Below are positions 38,201 to 52,610 of a stretch of 64,000 nt of DNA, in pieces. The position numbers and the translations under genes are program-made. Source of the DNA: Clavelina lepadiformis (taxonomy: Eukaryota > Chordata > Ascidiacea > Aplousobranchia > Clavelinidae). The notes beneath the pieces were generated by a model, which was not told the origin of the DNA, made no database searches, and was given only the letters and a program-made list of their open reading frames with translations. The stretch is from assembly GCF_947623445.1 (NCBI RefSeq), contig NC_135245.1, forward strand, positions 14,763,501 to 14,827,500, read 5' to 3'. Position 1 is the first letter of the stretch; the number at the start of each line of letters is the position of its first letter.

Positions 38201-41200
38201 CGGTCTTACACGGTTGACCATGAATTCGACTTACCGACCGTTGGCGGACATTCGGAAAATAAATGTTACTAATGGGATATATAATGGATTAATGTAGGCC
38301 TACCGTAATCCGAATGTTAAAGGCTGTCACTATTTTATCAGAAGAAAAATCGTAAGTTCTATTTTGCATGGTTTCTCGTTATTCTAACTAAAATTTTATT
38401 GTATAGTAAATTGTAAATCTAACCTAAGTCTAACTTAAATTAAACTTTTAATCAACCCATTTTCCTAACCTAACCGCCTACCCATAATAACGGGCTGCAT
38501 GACTTACTTTCTACGAAATCAATTTGTATAGTAAATGTTGTTATAATGCGAAAGTAATAATGGACATACAGTTTACTATAATGTGTAATAAATATATACT
38601 TGGCCTATAGGCTATACCACTGTAGCGAAAAAGCAAGTGCTTAGACAATTTAATCTTTTACCAAAGAAGGGTTGTCAGCAAGTATACCGGATCGGACTTT
38701 TGATTAAAAAAATTTAGTAGCTTACCAATTAATTATTTCCAAAAATGTATGGATAGTTTGCTAAGTATGACTAATTGTACTACTTATGACATCACATGTG
38801 AATTCAACGTAAGTGTCAGTTGGCGTTTTAATGAAGTACAACAAGAATAATATAGGTTTATTAGTGTACCAGCTGTAGCGCTTACCCTAACCATATATAT
38901 ATATAGCTGATCCCTTTGAATTGAATACGACCTTGCACATGTCATATGGCCGGAAATTCTGAGTGACGTGATCAGGGACATAGCCAGAAAATGTATTTGG
39001 AGGGGCAAGATTTTTTGGTGCCATTAATGACGTCACAAACTTGCTGAATCATGTGCGAGATTGCGCAAGACATCGCGCGTTAAGAGTTCAATCTCTCTAA
39101 AAGGAAACTTCAAGAAATATTTTCTAATAAACCATGACAATTCTTAACATTAAAAAGTTGACACTACAAGGTAATTAATGCAAATATCAACAATATACAG
39201 AGTAATGGTTTATCATGACATAGAGCGGAATTGACAAATTCAACAAAAGGTCGTTGCGACAATGCGCGGTCATAGTTGTTCAATTGTGGCATTTTTTTAA
39301 AACGTTTATTACAATGTAATTGCCCTCAAAATAAAAAATACTACAATGCTAAAATGGCCGATTTAATCGAAATGTGCGCCAATTAATATAAAAAGTTGAA
39401 GTAAGATTTAAAGTAGGACATAGATTTAGGTTAGGTTTAAGTTACTATGTTATAACATTTAAGTTGATGCCATGAAAAATTACTTTAAACATACGATTTT
39501 GTCCGGTGAAATAGTGGCAGCCTTTGCGTTTTTATCAATGATTATAATAGTTAATCTATCGCAAAGAACCGTAGCCAAGCATCTATCTTCACCAGTATAA
39601 CAGAGCAAAAGTATGTTAAGCCTATAACTAACGAAAGCTATATTTGTTAGGTTATACGTATGAAAAAAACACCTATATCTTGTCGCCTTTGAGTGACGTT
39701 TTCTTCAAATTTGATTTTAAACAACACTGCCAAACACATCGATTTCTCATTGTGGCGTCATAATTTCCAACACCTATGACATAATTAGAGGCAGATTTTA
39801 AAAGTATCGCAACAAATTTTTGGCAGTAATAATGATTAACGACTTAACATCATTAAAATATTTTAGTCCGGTATTGTTGGGGACAACTTTTTATTTATGA
39901 TAAACCTGTTTTAGCACTTGCCCTCGCTTAAGTCTTATCTATTCTTGTCTTTTTATATCTTGTCTTATCTAATACGTATCTTTACTCGACCAAATTTTTG
40001 TTATTTTATACGCATGAAACAAATTATCACGCATTTACACCTTCAACAGGCTTCATTATGGCTATTTAAATTAAGGCTGTTGCACTGAAAATTATTTTTA
40101 CAGGTTTCTCTCATTCTTTCTAGCTCAGCTTAAATTTTGCGCTATAAGAACTTATACTTAACATTTATCTTATCTTCCTATATTTAAATTTAACTACAAC
40201 TAAACCATAACTAACTAAAGTTAACTTTTTTCTTATACCGGTTCACCTATAACTTAACCGTTTATTTTTAACAACCTTCTGTTTGATATATATGAAATAG
40301 TTATGCAGTAGTTAGGTATAGCTTTACTCACGACCGAGTAGTAATCGTGAAAGCGCTTTTTCTTCAAACGCCAGAAAAATAATTATTTAATTTAGGCAAC
40401 AACGTCAATGACGTGTGTCATGATATAAGTAAACGATATTTCTTGTAAAAAAATGTTGTAAAACATCAAAATTTGGCGACACAGATACGCTATAGTAACA
40501 AAAATATGCACTTAAGCACCTAGTTAATTGCTTCGCCTAAAAAAAAAACGTTAGAAAAACGAACAGCGAATGGATAGTACGATGAATTCGATTTCAATCT
40601 ATGTAAGGCTGTTGGAGAATTGTGGTTGCAACCTTTCACGCCTACTTTTATTCGCTTGTGTTTTTTGGTCATTGGAATTCTGTGAATCTTTTTGTTGCAA
40701 TATCCCATGAAGCTTACATAATTCTAAATTTTTTAAGTATTTTGTCAGTCAAACGTCAGCCTGTGTTTTGATGTGATAGTATGTGTAACGTGATTTGTCT
40801 GATTTTTTTATAGGTATTGTACAAAATGCATATTTACCAAATTGTTTTGTTTTTGTGATGAAAACAACTAAATTAGCTTGGACAATTTAAAGTCTTAAAC
40901 AATCTTGTAATTTTACGTTTATTGTGGAAACATAAACTTTAAGTGTGAAGAACACCGTATTGAATATTGAGCGTACATCTTTTGTGTCATGTCTTTCTCG
41001 TGAATAAAATAAAAAAGTCTTTTAATAAAGATTTCCGTGTCTAGAAGCATCGCAATGAGTCTTCTAGTCTTCATATTTAATGTCTTCTATAGTAGTTTCT
41101 TTTCCAATCTATTTTTCATCATGAGCCACTGTTAAAGTCCAATGTGCAATTATTGCAAATACACATGTCCAATTGGTCGAAAAGTGTAACCGTGAACACT

Positions 41201-44200
41201 ATTATAAGCTCTAATTAAGTAGAGCCGAAATTACCAACTATGGGGCGCGATGCAAATTTTCCGCGGGGCTTGTAAATAGTTCATTTTAAATACTGTTTTA
41301 AACTTTGTATAGCCAGTATACAGTAGCTCAACTAATGTGTACTTGCAACAACTTGCCCAAATACTTATAAAAAGCTTAGATAAGAGAATTAATTATTATA
41401 TTGACTGCCTTTATTTCGGCCTTGACTCAAAGTCCTTTTTGCCGGAATTATTGTCACTTAGAGAGTAACTTATTTGGCGCAGAAAAATCTGAAATTTGAA
41501 TTGTTTAATGTGATTTAAGTCTCCAATATTTTCCAAACATAATTTAATAGGTTGTTTGCTGCTATTGGAAACGATAACAATCTACGTGTATTTGCCGACA
41601 CACTCAACCGGTGTCAAGTCGTGTCTGCACCGACTTTGTGCCCCATGCCAGTGCTGTGCATGGTCTATCTGGAAGAAACTGATGAGGTTGTAACGGGCAG
41701 CATTGGTGTAATTAAACCCTGGAAAATTAGGCTGTCCACCAACTTAGCGTCCTCACAATCTGAAGGTTTGAGTTATTTGGCTCCTAAAATTACAATTCCA
41801 GATATGTTTGTTTATTAAACATGTAAACTGTAGGCTACACTTTACGCTACAGCGTTAATTTCTGCCGACTTTTTATTTTCCACTGTTCCAGAACGGAAAC
41901 CATGGGCTTCACAACCTAAGACTAACAACGAATTTGGTCACGGGCGGCAAATGTTACAAGTGGGTATATTGATGTATTTATTGTATAGAGCTCTAAAACG
42001 AACTTATATGGCGATTAACACCAGTTTGAACTTAAATGCTCTCTCCATATACTGATGAGGAGTCTGACTCATTTAAAGGCTTTAAAATTGTGCAAAGTGA
42101 AATACATAGTTACGTTAATTGGTCCATATGCGCTGAAATAATAATCACTTCGCTTAATGTAGGTCACGCAGCCTGTTGTTAAAGATAGGCGGTTAGGTTA
42201 CAAGAGAATGGGTAAGCAAAAGTTGATTTTTGCTATGTATAAGATTTTATTGTAACTAGATTTAAATTACAAGGTAGATTTAGGTTACTATCCTATAATA
42301 CCTAAGTTACGTTAAGAAGAAAATGTGTACATTAGCTTTGAATGCACGACTTTTTTTGTGAAATATAAGTGGCAACCAAATTTGTGCATTTCCAAATACA
42401 GTATAGGATAAGGTAATAAAGCAATACAGTACAAACAAATTTTTGTCACACTCCATAAAAGAAGCCATAACATTGCAAGCGCGTTTTGTAACTTAAAAAG
42501 TCTCAGCTGATATGTTTATAAAGGTAGCTCTTTATACAGTACTTATACACCTTTTTATAGGCGACTGCACCTTACGTTTGCAGTCTGCGAACAGATGATT
42601 GGGTTCATCATATGAACGTACACCAAAAAACGAACCAGCGTTGGCTAGTCGCTATCTGTAATGATGTCATTGTAGCAATCGATTATTTGAGAAGGCAACA
42701 AGTGTGGAGTATTCGATTGCATGGAATTCATGACAGAATTGGATCGGGAGATAAAAAGAGTTGGAAGTTTAACGTCCATCAGCAAAGTAAGCAATTCATA
42801 AAAGTGCTAAAGTTATTATGAGCTGTAATACCACTTTACTCGTACACCGGCTATGCTATGTTGTAGATACTTCGATTGCAAACAGCCAGGGCGTTAATCA
42901 TATTGCACACGGTCACGTATCGTTGACAAGATGTGATTTTTTCCCAAGGTTTGGATATTTTATTACCGGGGGTGGTGAAGGATCTATACGCATAATGCAC
43001 ATGGTAATCTCGCGTTGTATAGTTGTAAGATTATTGTTACGAAAGGTAGTGTGATAGCAACTGTGTTATATTAAAAGGAATTGTCAATAGGTAAATTTTG
43101 GACTGGTCACTACACTTCGAGGTCATAGAGGAGCAATCACCGGTCTTGTTGCACATTCACGTCATCCAATCCTCTGCAGCTCCTCTACTGACGGTTCCAT
43201 AAGAGTGTGGTGCTTAGAGACATTTAAGATGACGCAAAGAATCGACACAGGGCAGTCGATTGAATGCATGAGCATCAGCAGCGACTGCAATTATCTTTTT
43301 TATTACAGTAAACTAAACGTAAGAGCAAAAATGCTGCCCTAAAATTTTGTTACCTGCAGGGATACTTTTGCTAACTACAGTTCTTCGTGTCAGATCAGCA
43401 TTTATCGCCTAACAAACGTATACACCTTGTTCTCTGTTCTCCACTCTACCGCGTCTAAACTAATCAGATTCGAGGGCAACTTAGAATTGGGTATACCTGG
43501 GAAGATATTAGCGGCCTTAGAAGATGGATCGGTGGCTTTTCTGTCCCCTGTGACTGGGTTGTTGCTCACAATGATCTATCCAATGACCACATTGCAGGTT
43601 TTAGCAGTGAAAAGGAGGCTAAATTTTAACAACATACTTTTGAATGCCAGTGACATACCCACGTCATCAAATTACCGTTTCATAGGTGTACAAGGAAACG
43701 GTGTTTGATGCTGTCAACAACCTCGCTTACTTGAAGTTATATGATGGTGAAATGATGCAATGTGACTGCAGAACAAATCCATGTTTGCCGACTAAGAGAT
43801 TTTTTCCCCATATACCGTTTGACCAAGATGTTACCAGTATTGCATCGGTGTGGATTAGATTAGGAAATCGTCGTCCTATTTCAGCTATATTTGCTGGTCT
43901 TCGTAGTGGACAGATTGCCCTGGTCCATCCCAATTCGCTCCACATGGAAATTGTGCAAGCTCATTCCGGCAAGTTGAGTTATTTTATTGTTCGACGCTCA
44001 TTCATCCAGCCCGTATATATTATTGCACGATTAGGTTGAGGTTTCTTCACAATTTATGTACAGTAAGCCGATACTATATCTCAATTTTGCTGACCTAAAA
44101 TATATTGAACGCAGGTCACGTAAGGTTCCTTAAAGCAGTAGCGAGAAACCCTCATACAAAGTCAATTGAAGGTGATGCTTTAATGCGGTCCAGGTGGTGC

Positions 44201-47200
44201 ACGGAGAAACTCATTAGTATAGGCACCAACACAGCTCGCACTTGGAATTTAAAACTGCTGCCGGTTAAAGCAGAGGCTGATATCAGGGACATGCTTCAAT
44301 GCGAAGTTTTTTTGGAACCAGATGTCAAAGTTAATTTTCCGTTTCATTTGTTGAACCCAGAATTTGTAACAGCACTTAGCGATCGTCTTTGCTTTACGAC
44401 GTCGGATAATCATATTTGGGTTTTGCTTCTAAAAACATTCACCGAGCACGAACTACTAGCGTGCACAAAGCAATCACAACTGGTACCCGATATTAAAACG
44501 ACTTTTATCTAGAAATATCAATTTGGTCATAATAACATATCTACCAATCAGTTAAAATCAATTTAAAGTAATTTGGTATGGCTAAAAATATAAATACAGC
44601 ATTGCTTACCTTTCGGTGTTGCTTTGTTTCCTTTTTTTACCACTTTCAAACTGAAATTTATCTATCATTGAGGAATTACCAAGTTCATCTAATACCGATA
44701 CTATCGGTACTCGAAAATTGACCTTGGAAACTTTCAACTTGCCTATTGTCCGAACTCATCACCAAGACGATGATCATGCTGGTATAGTCACTGCAGTAGA
44801 AAGTTCGCAAAAGTTAAGTTGCTTTGTTAGTGCAAGTGAAGATGGATATGTAAAATTATGGGATGAGGAAAACAGGTATTGCATGCTTTGACTTGTCCGT
44901 AACCAACAACGTAAATTGTTCCCAGGGAAGTTATAACTTTCAAAAGCGCCGGAATCTGACACTTTTATTCTTGGTGTAGATTGTTAAGGGAGATCTGCTT
45001 TTTGCCACATCCGGTTACTGCGGTATGTTTTGCCAATGACCGCGATCTACTTGTGGCACTTGGAGGACGAATCTGCTTGGTAGAGACGACAACTTTTATG
45101 ACGATAAACTTTATCAAAGAACGCAACGTCACTTCGATTAATTTTGAGGATGACATACTTGAAGCCGCTTTGCCATATAATGATAACGTTGAGTAAGTAT
45201 TGGTAATGAAATATAATTTACTGCTGTATTTCTAAGGATACTTGGTTCACAGAAAAACTATGTACTTTCTAATCCGTCGACGTTATTTTTTTAAGGTGCA
45301 CATTGTCACTTTGCGATATTCCAGCTGTTCCACTGAAAGCCGATGAACGTTCTCAAAGCCCAGATATAGAAGCGGTCAGAAGTCCATGCAGTTCAAAGTC
45401 AAACGCAAATACATCCGAGCAGGACAACTCTAACTCTAGCTCCAGAGAAAATTTAAACGGTTTGAAAAATTACGATTTAATACTAAACTTTCCTGGAAGG
45501 TCAGCGTCCTCATTGGCTCCTCGTCGTTTCCCGTCATCTGCTCGGTCCTTCTCTGCAGAAAAAAGTATCGCATCTTTGACAAAAAAAACAACCCTGGTTG
45601 ACAAAACTACAAACAGAGCTCAATTGCAATGGGTAAAGCTAGGGAGGAAGCTAATTAGACGCGCGAAAGTTGAAGGAGTTGCTCCGAAAATGGTAAAAGA
45701 AGTTGCAAAAGGAACTGATAACAGTTATTCTCAGTCTACAAAAGATTCTGAAGTTGTGCACATTGACAAACTACAAGAAAATGAATGGATATTGCCGGAC
45801 GGCGCTGCTTGTCACGTATCACGTCCGATGGACACGATGGGGTTTTCGCAAATTGAAATCGATAGAATTCTTGAGAGTAAGTATCCCGTTGCTCCTGATT
45901 GCTATATACCCAATTCTGTAATTCGTTTAAGGGTAAGGCCGCCACCACCGGAGGTGGAAGAAGTCAAAGAATGGAAACTGAAGCCTGTGCCCTCTCCGTT
46001 ATTAATATCGTCGAAAAGTTCAAACCAATCCGTTTTGATACTGGATTTCGACTCCTCCGACTCCTCACTCAATCTTCTTGATTTCAGTTCGAGCTCACAG
46101 TTCTCACTCCTAGATGCCCCTAACGATTCATTGTTTCCCGAGAAGTCAGCGCTTGAAGTAAGCGTCTTGTCATCATTCGGTGGTAAGGCCGTAAACACAT
46201 CCAGCATCAATGAAGTAAATTTCCTCAACGAAATTGATGAACAAAAATACTTTTTGAGCTTGACTGACCCACGAAATGTTGAGATAAAAAAAGATGTCGA
46301 TAGTCGATGTATGGACGAAAGTGTTGCAACGCAAGCTGTTGAATCAAATATTTCATCATCCACGATCGATGAAGACGATGATCCGAGACCGATGAAGAAC
46401 AATCATAAAAAGACCACTTTAGCACCAGAACGTCTTAATATGAAGGCAAAGCTAATGGAAAAGCGTGCAGCTGCTATAGAAAAAGCTCAAGATGTTAAGG
46501 TGTTCATTTCTCCTATTTTAAAGGTAAATATGTCATAATTACAAGTAGTTCATATCATAATTGTATTCTGCGCAATTTTTTATTTTATTCATAAGATGAT
46601 GATATAACATTACCAAAAGGTAATTCACTTATCTTTATAATTATAGAGAAGGCGATTAAACCTTTCTGATTTTAACAATCATTCTGGATAAGATAAAGTA
46701 TTTGAACGGTTGGCTTAACGATTTATAAAACCAATAGGCAAATCATAACATTGCTGTTCTTATTATATTATAAAACAGGATATCGTAGAAGCACCGTGGT
46801 TCAGAAAGAAACTGGAAAAAATTACACCCGACACAGTGGTGGATGCCTTAATAGAAATGGGCGATACCACTCGACTTTTTGCCCATGACAAAGCCTGCAA
46901 TAGTCTTCTCTTAATTGATCAACATTTTGCAGTAAAGGAAGGTTTGTTGTTGTTTTAACGTGCGGTTAATATTTTAATATTTCACAAAAAGTACAAGGCA
47001 TTTTGTTTCAATACTGTACTGTAGGAGGCGGAGAAGACAAATTATCGCCTGTTGGAAAAAGGAAAATTCAGCAGTTTTTGGCAAAGTTTATAAAGCCATC
47101 ATATGATGCAAACAATCCTTTCCAGAAACATCAAAACCGAGTAGCTCTTGCACATAAAGCTCTGGATACCCTCATCTGTGGAGTTGAGATGAACGAAGCA

Positions 47201-50200
47201 ATACAGAAGGAACTGTTTCGACTTCTTATTGACAGTGATGAAAGTTTGCGAGAAAGGGCAAGGCTGATACTTGAGGAGAAACTCGGAATCGACACTTGGA
47301 AAAAACTCTGCGGGCAACTGAACAACCTCACAGGGGAGAGTATCGTAAAATCTTCCGAAGAATTGGTGGAAGAACAGAAGGAAGTAATGAAGAATTTGTC
47401 TGATCGATTTTCAAAGGTAAAATTCTTATCAAAGCTTAGCCTATATTTCAATTTATTCAAATATCATTATAAATAAGCCCCATTGCAGTCAGCAGCAGGT
47501 AGGCTTTTGAGAAAATTTTTATTTGTTTTATTCCCGCGAAAGTATGCTGAATATTGTGAGAAATTGAGAATAAAGAAATGCTTCACAGCTCCTAAATTTA
47601 TACTGGTGCGCGTGAGCGTATTCTTATTCTTTGTATTATATAAAGAAAACAGATCCTCTTTTGTAACTTAGAACGCAGTTAATTTTTCACTAGCGGGTTA
47701 GGCCTATTGTTACAAATAGTGGGGGAAAACTGCAGTATTTTTTATATTGTAGTTGCGTGAATTGAGTTTTAACTTTTTTACAAAAATGAAAATAGTTTTA
47801 CACAAATTACTACCAGCAGGCGTTTAATCGATCGTATTTGCAATATTCGCAGGGCGAAACGACGTTAGTAGACAAGCCGATGTTGTCCTACAGATTCGGA
47901 TTGGAAACAGCTTCATCAAAACGAAAAGAATCACTACCGAAACGGAAATCTTCAATTTTACTTCAAATTTCAGGGTCTAGGGTATTTGGAAAATCCAACG
48001 AAAATCTTCCAGCAAGAAAGAGTATAATTCCCAACAGATCTGATTCGGTCAAACCAGCACCGACGAGGCTTAACGAAGAACGCAGGTTAATTTATATCCT
48101 ATATTTTGGTCCACAATACTTGCGTATTACAATCATGCGTATGATTGCGTATTTTATCAGACTTGTAGTTGTATTTAGCGGCATGCAATAGGGGTAATTA
48201 AAAATGCGCAAACTTTTCGCAGTTATCAATCGGACAGTTAAACGCTAAAAATAAAAAACCCTCTTAAAGTAACGCTGTGAACATTTTCCTATTGCTCAGA
48301 ACACGAAAGTTTTCTAAAATAAGGGACCAAAGCCCTACTTCACCTGAATATGAACCCGTAGACCAGCAGGCTGGATTTGATGCTTTTAGAAAAATTATCT
48401 TACCGAAAAAAAAAATTAATTGGAAAAGGTCTGTACCCAAGAAATCTCAAGAGCGACGTCGTATGTCACATTTAATTGCAATGACTAGCGCAAGTGCTCT
48501 AGTCAAAGGATCTTACATTAACATAACGAAAAAGTTTGATAATGGAAATGAGTTGTCATTTCAAGGTCAGTATAAGGCTTCAATACTAAACTATATTACA
48601 GAGATAGTCTTGCTATAACTTAAAACAGGATCTCAGAACAAACTCAAAACCTAACGTAAACAGTATTTCAAACCTCAGCTCTTATCATTTCACAGAAAAC
48701 GCCTTTAGCGAGTCTGCAGATTCAGTTAGATCATATACTTATCTTCCTCCAATTGTTTCTGTTGAAGCGCCCACGTCATCAATATTGGATGCGACAGAAG
48801 ACGGAGAAATTAGCTTACGTAATGAAGTAAAACTGCCAGATATAAATGCAAAAGAGAATAAGAAAGGTAAAACAATGAGCCTGAAATACAATCATAGATG
48901 ATATACTCTATAAGCAGTTAGTATTTTCAAATTTCACCTGAAAGTTATCCAGTTTTGAAGAGTAAAAGTTAACTATGTATTGCAACAGTTACAGTTGAAC
49001 CGAAAAAGAGAGATATCCAAGCAACAATTAATAGAGCAAGAGCACAGAGCATGCAACCGAAACGAGAACATCATCAGACGACATTGAAAGATCGTCTACC
49101 ATCTAAGGATGGTCCTTCCAACGTTGATCTCGAATTAGATGCGACAAAAGTGCATTTTCAGAGTACCGAAATGATCACAGGTTAATTCCTATTAAAAAGC
49201 AGATTTAGTTTAGATTTGGTTTAGTTTGTAGACAACCAACACTATAGCTTTCTTATTGAAATATTAAGTTCCCTTTTTCGTTGCGCAAAGAAGTATCCGT
49301 AAGCTAACATTTTCGATCAGAATTTCAATAATCACATCTGTCAGACTGCGTAGCGTTACGGTAAACATTGTCTGCTGTTTCTTTGTAACTTATAGACTAA
49401 ATAGCGATGTAAATTTCAAGAACCACCCAAATCCCAACAAAATAGGTTTCTTTCAGTCAATCAAAATTCATTGATCAACAAGAAAAACATTGAAATTATT
49501 TCAATAATGCAACCGTACTAGACAAAGACCATTTTATGTTTTTATGCGCTATACCGAAGGAACTGTTTTAAGCACCTTGAGTAGAAGTGTAAAAGCTTTT
49601 TGAACTGCCATTTAAAACTGATTTCAATTGATTTTTTTCGTTCAAGTACTAAGGGTTTGTTACAAGAGACTTTCTCTGATTCACTTGTCTAAGTTCTTCT
49701 GCGTGTTTTCTATCATACCAAAATGAGCTGTGCTGAAATACTACATGAATACCGTTTGCTTTGAATTAAGGTGTTAAATTCAACATTAGTAAACGCAATA
49801 TATTTTCAGATAATAACAAAAACGGAAGGGATTTGATAAAAACATCTACGATGTCGGTGAATGATGACAATAACATTGATTCAGTAGCAGCTTCCAATCG
49901 AAACAGCGATAATAAATTATCCACTAAGCTTCGTTTCGGCACTGGCGAAGTAGATACTCACACGACGAGTGGAAGAACTATATCAAAATCGATGTTCTCT
50001 GCAGACCCGGCAGAAAGATTAGAGAAGTTTTCAGCGATAGTGATATCGGGTCATTACTTTCTACTTGAGTTTAGATTGATTAAACCGCCTATATATGGGA
50101 ACATTTCGGCATAGCCTGCCAATACTTTATTATAGTAGATTGCCGGCAACTGTACTGCTGGGTATAATCAATTGCAAATGTAATTCTGACAGACACGTTG

Positions 50201-51809
50201 TTGGGATCATTATCTCCTGATGAAGCACCCAATAAAAAACGCGTTCCTTCCAAGAAGACTTTAAAAAAAGTCAAGTCAAAATCAAAGCATATATTACCGT
50301 TACCAAAAATGTGCGACATCCAAGATTCTGGTTTTGCTGAAAACATGAAAACCGAAGACACTGATATAAAAATACCGGAATCTGACAACTGGCGGGAAAT
50401 GCTAGCAAAATTAAAGAAACATGGCCAGAAAGGTAGGTGTAGTAAGTTATCACGATTTAATTTCTAATGATTGCTTTTCACCAAAAGAGCATATTGTTTT
50501 TGCATTTACTATCATAACACAATTACTGAAGCATCATTGTTTCATACCCAACATTTCATATTTGTCAATCCACGCATCGCTTACAGTTAAGTAATAGCCC
50601 CTAATGTAGTCTAACGCAGGGTTGTGACCAAGTCAGTCATTTCTGACTTAAACAACTTAAGTTGTTTAAACTGTGACTCGAACCAAGTCAAGGCCTTTAG
50701 TGTAACTTAAAACCTATTCAGAGGTCACATTATGTGTTATATTAAATTAGTTGCTATAATATCATGGCTGTCTACTAACCAGTCTGTTTGATACTTTTTA
50801 CCGAGTTGCAATTTTTTTAGCAAAATATACATTTTGTTATGTCTTCTTGTCACGTTACTGGATTCATTACAACAACGTAACGTTTTTCATAATGAAAAGA
50901 TAGCACTGATTTCTCCTAGCTTATAGGTACGTTAATGCAAGTTATTTCAAGCTTTGCGCAGATTTACGATCCCAAGGAAACGTATTATATCCGCGCATTA
51001 GCTCTCACTACGACAAGCAACGAGATATGTTGATGCGGCTTCTTGCACATTCGATGCTTGCACCGGGCGAACGGCTCGCCTCTCAATACCAGTACGACCG
51101 TCCAGTTAAAATAGAAAAACGGCGACGGGCTATTGCTTTACCTGGGAAATTGTCAACTCAAATTTGTTCTGAAGGGGAAGGAGATAGCAGGTAAGTGGCC
51201 TCGTAAACATCACATTTCATATACCGTAATAGCGCAGAACAAGAGTATAAGTACCGCTACTACATATCCTGTTCCAGGTATGGTATAATGTCCATAAGGT
51301 GGACAGATAACCAAAAGCAGAAATCTTTACTTCGAAAGAACAAAAATCCTAATATCTTATCAAAACTTCCCGCTTCCGTACGTAACGCAGTGAATCCTTG
51401 CAACTCGGGATTCAGAATGTCTTGTGGAAGTTATGTTGCTGCCACAGAAAACCACTGTTGCTTAGCAACCAGCAACCTCCATCATAAGGAGGAATGGGAT
51501 GAAAAGGAAACATGGAGCTGCATTCACGAAGACAAGTCAATTCAAGTGGAAGAGATGATAACAAAGGGAAGAGAAGCAGCTAAAGCAAATGTAGCCCGTA
51601 GTAAGGCTCTACTAAAAATACTGAATGCAGCATTGGCTCGTGAAAGGGAAGAAAGGAAAAGAATTCAAGAACAATCACATAAAACAGGAGCCAAAGAAGC
51701 AGAGTTCATAAAAAGAAAAAAGGCCGAAGAATTAAAATTACCTATGTGTGAAAAAAATGTGGCCGCACTAAAAAATATTATGTTACCACTGAAATCAAAC
51801 GCATCATAG
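35251..51809 (+). CDS. Large WD-repeat protein resembling WDR87/WDR97
   Basis: About 24 exons reach from an ATG at 35251 to the stop at 51807-51809. Early exons are 35251-35329 (uncertain), 35967-36047, 37437-37527, 41551-41765, 41892-41959, 42561-42786, 42867-43003, 43091-43318, 43394-43597 and 43686-43968, and their phases agree. The first half has WD40 repeats, such as LRGHRGAITGLVAHSRHPIL followed by STDGSIRVWCLETFK, and later SASEDGYVKLWDEENR and VCFANDRDLLVALGGRICLV. A helical segment follows (47025-47416, with LIDSDESLRERARLILEEKL), then a long charged, probably disordered tail. The last exon ends in a lysine- and glutamate-rich helix. This architecture matches the ciliary/flagellar WDR87/WDR97 group; I cannot choose between them. 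Intron 10 appears to be GC-AG. Exon edges near 44480-44670 and 50020 are uncertain. Confidence 0.8.
38319..39525. mobile_element. Inverted-repeat element in intron 3 of the WD gene
   Basis: AAAGGCTGTCACTATTT at the left and, read inward, AAAGGCTGCCACTATTT at the right form inverted ends. Both are followed by related AAAATCGTA-type and, further in, TTAGGTTAG-type sequence. The unit is about 1.2 kb and non-coding. A partly similar stretch lies at 42160-42375 in a later intron. No target duplication is clear. Confidence 0.45.
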
Positions 51810-52169
51810 CATCAAACGCATTGTAATATTGCAGTTGATTCTGGTTTTTGTATAATAATTAATCAGCGTATACTGCAGTAAACTACCTATGCAAATGCAA
51901 GACGTCTTGATTTATGTACCGCTTACGAGGAAAGCACCATTTTGAAGTGAAAAGAAGTTCTAGAAGTGCAAAAAAGTTTGAACATATCCTAAAATGAAAC
52001 ATGGTGCACACTATACAAAGCATAAAAATATTTTCTAATTGACTATAAATGCGACCAGCTAAAAAAAAGGACATAAATAATTATTTGTTCAATACATTGC
52101 AAATTGCACAGCAGTCAAAAGAAAAGGTAGATACAGATATCGGTTACAAAAACATTTAAGTTTTATAGC
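51810..52169. other. 3' region of the WD gene
   Basis: This short AT-rich stretch is the start of the interval between the WD gene and GNPNAT1, whose 3' ends face each other. It should contain the 3' untranslated region of the WD gene. Confidence 0.4.
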
Positions 52170-52520
52170 CAGGGTTGCCATCAGTCTCAACTCAAAAATA
52201 AGGACTACTAGAAAATCAACGAGGAATACCACCTTAAACAGTGTTCAACAAGAGAAAGCAACCAATGTGCCTAAAAAAAAACAAAAAAAAACAAGACACT
52301 ATCTGCATGTTCATAATTTTGGTATCTCTGTGGTACAAAATGGTATCGTAAGGTGACAAAATGCCCAAAATAAGGACAAAAGTGCCCACATCCGCCCTAA
52401 AAATAAGGACGAAAGTGAAAATAAGGACATTTCTTAGAAATAAGGACAAACATATTTTCTAAGACACGGACCTTTAAAATAAGGACAAATCTTATAAATA
52501 AGGACGGTATGGCAACCCTG
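52170..52520. mobile_element. hAT-type MITE, 351 bp, TSD TTTATAGC, AATAAGGAC repeats
   Basis: The ends are CAGGGTTGCCAT and, read inward, CAGGGTTGCCATA. The 8-bp duplication TTTATAGC flanks them at 52162-52169 and 52521-52528. The interior has about seven copies of AATAAGGAC, all in the same direction, clustered mostly in the right half. Subterminal repeats of this kind often act as transposase-binding sites in hAT elements. It lies between the facing 3' ends of the WD gene and GNPNAT1. Confidence 0.88.
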
Positions 52521-52610
52521 TTTATAGCAGTGCAAGCCACTGGAAATGTAAGTTAGTTAAGTATTGCAAAGGCTAAACAAAGCTGATGTATGTCACAGTT
52601 ACTGTTGTTT

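Noticed and set aside
45902..46402. A 166-residue minus-strand frame
   Set aside because: It is antisense to the large exon of the WD-repeat gene, whose sense frame continues across both splice junctions.
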